64,000 nucleotides of DNA from contig DDIM01000004.1 in assembly GCA_002338525.1 (NCBI GenBank), positions 203,378-267,377 on the forward strand, read 5' to 3'. This document shows positions 60,390 through 64,000 of the stretch, piece by piece (positions within the stretch are counted from its first letter, which is position 1; each line of letters opens with the position of its first letter). The DNA comes from Micavibrio sp. UBA1850. GTDB lineage: Bacteria > Pseudomonadota > Alphaproteobacteria > Micavibrionales > Micavibrionaceae. Under the pieces are notes generated by a model. That model did not search any database and was not told where the DNA came from. It saw only the letters and a list, made by a program, of their open reading frames with translations. The translations under genes were made by a program, and so were the position numbers.

Positions 60390-62057
60390 TTAGTGAAGCT
60401 TTTTGTATTTAATGCGTGTTGGCGTATCAGCATCTTGGCCTAGACGGCGTTTGCGATCAGCCTCATAATCTTCATAGTTTCCTTCAAACCAAACAACATT
60501 ACTGTCGCCTTCAAAGGCAAGAATATGCGTTGCCAAACGGTCAAGGAATGCACGATCGTGGGAAATCACGACGGCACAACCTGGGAAGCGCTCTAACGCC
60601 TCTTCCAATGCTGATAATGTTTCTGTATCCAAGTCATTTGTTGGCTCATCAAGAAGCAAGACGTTGGCAGGGTTTTTAAGCATTTTTGCCAAGTGAACGC
60701 GGTTACGCTCTCCTCCTGATAAAACGCCTACTTTTTTCTGCTGGTCAGAGCCTTTGAAGTTAAAGCTTCCGACATAGGCACGTGAAGGTTTTTCAATTTT
60801 ACCAAGGTTGAGGATATCGTGCCCGCCAGAAATAGCTTCCCAAACATTATGATTGGGATCAAGATCGTCACGACTTTGGTCAACATAACCGAGCTCAACA
60901 GTTTCCCCCACCTTGAAAGTACCGCTATCTGGTGTTTCTTGTCCTGTAATCATCTTAAACAATGTTGTTTTACCTGCCCCATTTGGTCCGATAATCCCAA
61001 CAATCCCACCAGCAGGCAGGTTAAATGATAAATCTTCGTACAGCACTTTGTCGCCAAAAGACTTGGCAATATTTTCAGCCTTAATGACCAAATCTCCCAA
61101 TCGTGGCGGTGTTGGAATGATAATTTGCGCTTGTCCGACTGTTTCGCGTTCTGCTTGTTGCATCATTTCTTCGTAGGCGTTTAGACGAGCTTTAGATTTT
61201 GCGCGGCGCGCTGACGGGCTTTGGCGAACCCACTCAAGCTCACGATCCAAAGTTTTTTGACGTGACTCGTCTTCGCGGGCTTCTTGCGCCATACGTTTAT
61301 GCTTTTGTTCTAGATACGCCGAATAATTGCCCTCATAAGGAATACCTGACCCACGGTCTAGCTCCAAAATCCAACCTGTAACACTATCTAGGAAATAACG
61401 GTCGTGCGTAATCATAACAACAGAGCCATGATATTCAGACAAGTGGCGTTGTAGCCACGCATTACTTTCTGCGTCCAAGTGGTTTGTTGGCTCGTCAAGC
61501 AATAACAAGTCTGGTTTTTGCAGTAAAAGTTTAGCAAGCGCTACACGGCGTTTTTCACCCCCTGACAAATGCGCAACTTCACTGTCGCCCGGCGGACAAC
61601 GAAGCGCATCCATGGCCACTTCAATAAAACGATCAAGCTCCCAGCCATTCGCGGCATCAATTTCTTCTTGCAACTCACCCATTTCAGCCATAAGAGCATC
61701 AAAATCAGCATCAGGTTCTGCCATCAACATACCAATGGCATTAAAGCGATCGACCTTGGCTTTCATTTCGCCAAGACCCTCTGTCACGTTTTCTTGCACC
61801 GTTTTTGTTTCATCTAACTGTGGTTCCTGAGGAAGGTAGCCGACAGTCGCGCCCTTGGCGCTCCATGCTTCTCCCGTAAATTCAGTATCAACACCTGCCA
61901 TAATTTTAAGCAATGTCGATTTACCCGCACCGTTTGGTCCCAACACACCAATTTTTGCACCTGGAAAAAAGCTAAGTGTAACCCCGTCGAGCACTTTTTT
62001 CCCGCCCGGATAAGTTTTGCTAAGTCCGTTCATTACATAGACGTATTCATATGACAT
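60390..62057 (-). CDS. ettA: Energy-dependent translational throttle protein EttA (ABC-F)
   Basis: This soluble ABC-F ATPase gates ribosomal entry to the elongation cycle. The 555 residues have two ABC domains: Walker A GPNGAGKSTLLK and GPNGAGKTTLFK, signatures LSGGEKRRVALAKLL and LSGGERNRVHLAKML, Walker B LLLLDEPTNHLDA and VLLLDEPTNDLD. The linker includes RAKSKARLNAYEEMM. The start MSYEYVYVMNGLSKTYPGGKKVL is canonical. It stands alone, with a terminator 14 bp after its stop. Confidence 0.96.
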   Translation of the reverse strand: MSYEYVYVMNGLSKTYPGGKKVLDGVTLSFFPGAKIGVLGPNGAGKSTLLKIMAGVDTEFTGEAWSAKGATVGYLPQEPQLDETKTVQENVTEGLGEMKAKVDRFNAIGMLMAEPDADFDALMAEMGELQEEIDAANGWELDRFIEVAMDALRCPPGDSEVAHLSGGEKRRVALAKLLLQKPDLLLLDEPTNHLDAESNAWLQRHLSEYHGSVVMITHDRYFLDSVTGWILELDRGSGIPYEGNYSAYLEQKHKRMAQEAREDESRQKTLDRELEWVRQSPSARRAKSKARLNAYEEMMQQAERETVGQAQIIIPTPPRLGDLVIKAENIAKSFGDKVLYEDLSFNLPAGGIVGIIGPNGAGKTTLFKMITGQETPDSGTFKVGETVELGYVDQSRDDLDPNHNVWEAISGGHDILNLGKIEKPSRAYVGSFNFKGSDQQKKVGVLSGGERNRVHLAKMLKNPANVLLLDEPTNDLDTETLSALEEALERFPGCAVVISHDRAFLDRLATHILAFEGDSNVVWFEGNYEDYEADRKRRLGQDADTPTRIKYKKLH

Positions 62058-62160
62058 CTTTAATCCTTATATCTTTGTATAAATTCAATTCTCAACAGGC
62101 TTATAGCATAGACGCAAACGACGACGCAATTAATGATTCAAGCAAGGCCTGCCTCGGTAT

Positions 62161-62760
62161 TTAGTAGCGCTCGATAATCTTCAAGATGTCGTCATCTTCC
62201 CAATCAACAAGCCCCACAAATTTGTGACGCAATATACCTCGATCATCAATCATAACAGTTTCGGGCAATTGATATGTTTGAAAAACATTGCGTGTAATGG
62301 CACCGCCCTCATCCCATGCAATAAGTACATTATCTTGGGTGCGCTGATCTTTGGGCAGTGTTTCGACAAAACGCATCAAGGCCTCTTCGTTAAGATCACT
62401 GGACAGCAGGATCACAAACATATCAGGATTATTGGTGGCAACGTCTAAGAGCTGAGGCATTTCAACAATGCATGGCGTACACCATGATGCCCAAAAATTC
62501 AGAAGTATCTTATGATCTAAAAGATCACTGAGATGCATGGTCTTGTTGTCAATTGTCGTGATTTGAATATCAGGGACAGATTTTTCATTGTCTGCAACGT
62601 CATAAACAGGGGCCACGGGCACTTGTTTTATTGGTACTTGTTTAACAGATCCCTGTGCAACGGGCTGTGATGACGAGCCATTTTTTACGCTTTGATAAAT
62701 ATGTGGCGCGGCAAATCCAACAATTAACGCACCCAGCAATAATATAATATTGAGTTTCAT
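62161..62760 (-). CDS. TlpA/ResA-like thiol-disulfide oxidoreductase
   Basis: The 199-residue protein has an N-terminal signal or anchor (about 3-20), a Val/Gln/Pro-rich linker, and a thioredoxin fold with FWASWCTPCIVEMPQLL (CxxC) and a cis-Pro region near YQLPETVMIDDRG. It should reduce or relay electrons to disulfides in the periplasm. It starts 4 bp after the CcsA-type gene, so it probably reduces apocytochrome c thiols for heme attachment, like ResA or CcmG. Confidence 0.92.
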   Translation of the reverse strand: MKLNIILLLGALIVGFAAPHIYQSVKNGSSSQPVAQGSVKQVPIKQVPVAPVYDVADNEKSVPDIQITTIDNKTMHLSDLLDHKILLNFWASWCTPCIVEMPQLLDVATNNPDMFVILLSSDLNEEALMRFVETLPKDQRTQDNVLIAWDEGGAITRNVFQTYQLPETVMIDDRGILRHKFVGLVDWEDDDILKIIERY

Positions 62761-62763
62761 AAA

Positions 62764-64000
62764 TTATGAGCCTCTCTTATTTGAGTTTTGACGGTAAAGC
62801 AATCCCACGATAATTAAAGTTTGTGCCCCACAAAAGGCAAATAACCCTAGCGCAATGCCTTCAATAAACCCATAGGAGTGAAGGCCCACACTGAGTAAGT
62901 TTACCCCGAACCAAGATAGCGCAACAATGACAGAAAGAAACGCCATACCAGCCAGATAATAGGTATAATTCACATGTCCGCTAATGCGCGCATGAACAAA
63001 CCAAACAAGCCATAAAACAATCAATAATGCCCCGTTCTCTTTTGGGTCCCACCCCCAAAATCGTCCCCATGATTGATCGGCCCATAACCCGCCAAGCAAT
63101 GTCCCTATGACTGTAAAGATAAGCGCAATCGTAATCATCTTACGCATATGCGAGGCCGTAATGATTGTTGTTTTTGCAAAAAGCTGAATTTGAGCCAGTA
63201 GGGAAATTAACAAACACCACCCATATCCAATCGTGATGAAAATCACGTGTGTTGCCAACCAAAAATTTGTGTTAAGCACAGCATCAAGAAGCGCAAATTG
63301 ATCCCCCTCTGGTTTAATGTAATGAGATACCAGTAAGATCATCATCACAAGCATGCAGGCCACAATGGCAAGTATATAATGACGCACGCCGAGCAATAAA
63401 CCAGATATCGCAAGAAAGGCTGCCACAAACAATGTCGATTCATATAATGTGCCGATAGGGGGGCGCGATAGAATAAGAATGCGCGCAATAATTTCTAACA
63501 CTTGTAAGGCTACCCCAGCCCAACCAACGGCAAATCCCAAACGTATAAGAGCCGGTTTTGAAAGAATGTCGCCTAGCAACAAAATAATAAAACAACACGT
63601 AAAAACACCGATCAGAAGGGTCACGGGCTGCAGGCCATTATAGATACGCTCTATGGAAAACTGCCAATGCGGATTTGCAAGCGTGTTGATATGCGAAATC
63701 CATTGCGATTTATCCTTGCTAATATAGGCGCGTGTCAGCCCTTTCCACGCTAAGAATTGCTCTGTGGTGGCAGGTGTGCCAAGCCCGTGCGTAATAATTT
63801 GCCATGGCGCGACATAGCCATGTTCGGGGTGTTTTATAACTTTTAGAATTTGTGACTGTTGGCCGCCCTGGACAATGGGCAACAACGCACTATTAGCTGG
63901 ATCGCTGCTCTGCAACGTTAAAAAATCAGTGCCAATGCCATTATCTGTGCCACTATCAGTGCCATCGATTTGAATGGGCAAAAACATCGACATAGACCGA
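62764..64000 (-). CDS. ccsA: CcsA-type cytochrome c assembly protein (5 prime end beyond right edge)
   Basis: At least 412 codons are visible. The C-terminal two thirds are the CcsA/ResC membrane domain with about eight spans and the heme-handling WWD-like motif WGRFWGWDPKENGALLI, with flanking conserved His in the spans. Before it is an extracytoplasmic segment ending SIERIYNGLQPVTLLIGVF, as in large CcsA or fused CcsB-CcsA proteins. The frame is open to the window edge; an ATG at 63993 exists but has no ribosome site, so the true start is probably outside. With the TlpA-like gene 4 bp downstream it points to a System II (Ccs/Res) heme-attachment pathway. Confidence 0.87.
   Translation of the reverse strand, partial: RSMSMFLPIQIDGTDSGTDNGIGTDFLTLQSSDPANSALLPIVQGGQQSQILKVIKHPEHGYVAPWQIITHGLGTPATTEQFLAWKGLTRAYISKDKSQWISHINTLANPHWQFSIERIYNGLQPVTLLIGVFTCCFIILLLGDILSKPALIRLGFAVGWAGVALQVLEIIARILILSRPPIGTLYESTLFVAAFLAISGLLLGVRHYILAIVACMLVMMILLVSHYIKPEGDQFALLDAVLNTNFWLATHVIFITIGYGWCLLISLLAQIQLFAKTTIITASHMRKMITIALIFTVIGTLLGGLWADQSWGRFWGWDPKENGALLIVLWLVWFVHARISGHVNYTYYLAGMAFLSVIVALSWFGVNLLSVGLHSYGFIEGIALGLFAFCGAQTLIIVGLLYRQNSNKRGS

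Noticed and set aside
1..64000. Transposons, prophage, CRISPR arrays or tRNA genes
   Set aside because: No transposase, integrase, phage structural gene, direct-repeat/spacer array or tRNA cloverleaf was seen in any gap.

Overview
The window looks like a chromosomal segment of a fairly AT-rich alphaproteobacterium. The lineage call rests on gene order and family content: rpsT beside a dnaA, dnaN, recF run; a hemC, hemD, Mic60/mitofilin, hemY operon divergent from tsaD-gpsA; an RNase E with a long insert in its S1 domain; and an acpP-fabF / mltG neighbourhood. I cannot name a genus. The visible half of a CcsA-type cytochrome c assembly gene at the right edge is less typical of the class. No tRNA, rRNA, CRISPR array or insertion sequence was seen. 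One structural RNA, the SRP RNA, lies between fabG and an acyltransferase gene.

Layout. 1-5545: a two-partner secretion pair, with a giant TpsA exoprotein (minus, cut by the left edge) and its TpsB transporter (plus), transcribed divergently. 5816-14432: housekeeping genes on plus (typA, a membrane protein, mutM, a secreted protein, rpsT, dnaA, dnaN, recF). 14436-17035: a minus-strand TerA-like / Ca2+:cation antiporter / TerD-like cluster. 17182-23675: plus-strand envelope genes (PBP1A, a DUF898/YjgN membrane protein with an M48 protease, YqgE, an esterase). 23650-29255: a compact minus-strand operon (transglutaminase-like protein, MltG, M32 carboxypeptidase, Cys-rich secreted protein, M16 protease, GNAT). 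29158-31627: two tandem paralogous O-antigen-ligase-like genes. 31634-34130: fabG-acpP-fabF. 34186-34276: SRP RNA. 34430-36556: a polysaccharide decoration trio (TylF-type methyltransferase, sulfotransferase, hexapeptide acyltransferase). 36739-38319: dnaB. 38328-43331: heme/cytochrome oxidase genes ctaC-ctaD and ilvA-ctaB. 43495-45299: a leucine attenuator, leuA and csaA. 45291-47738: an unassigned protein, rsmE and ubiA. 47757-54791: the hem/Mic60 operon and tsaD-gpsA. 54814-58133: rne and a small secreted protein. 58517-64000: amidase, small lipoprotein, EttA, a TlpA-like thioredoxin and CcsA (cut by the right edge).

Functional themes. Cell envelope and surface chemistry recur: TPS adhesin, PBP1A, MltG, amidase, ligases, sulfotransferase, methyltransferase and proteases. 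Heme and respiration form a second theme: hemC/D/Y, ctaB/C/D and CcsA-TlpA.

The most informative non-obvious items are: (i) a complete leucine-rich leader peptide plus terminator upstream of a leuA that appears to lack the C-terminal leucine-sensing domain; (ii) a Mic60-like protein carrying an N-terminal helix-turn-helix domain; (iii) a CaCA antiporter sandwiched between two TerD-superfamily genes; (iv) tandem ligase paralogues apparently inserted between fabF and mltG; (v) a MutM whose last zinc ligand is Thr; (vi) an unassigned protein at 45291-46106 with a possible Fe(II)/2-oxoglutarate residue pattern. All names come from reading sequence motifs; no database search was run.
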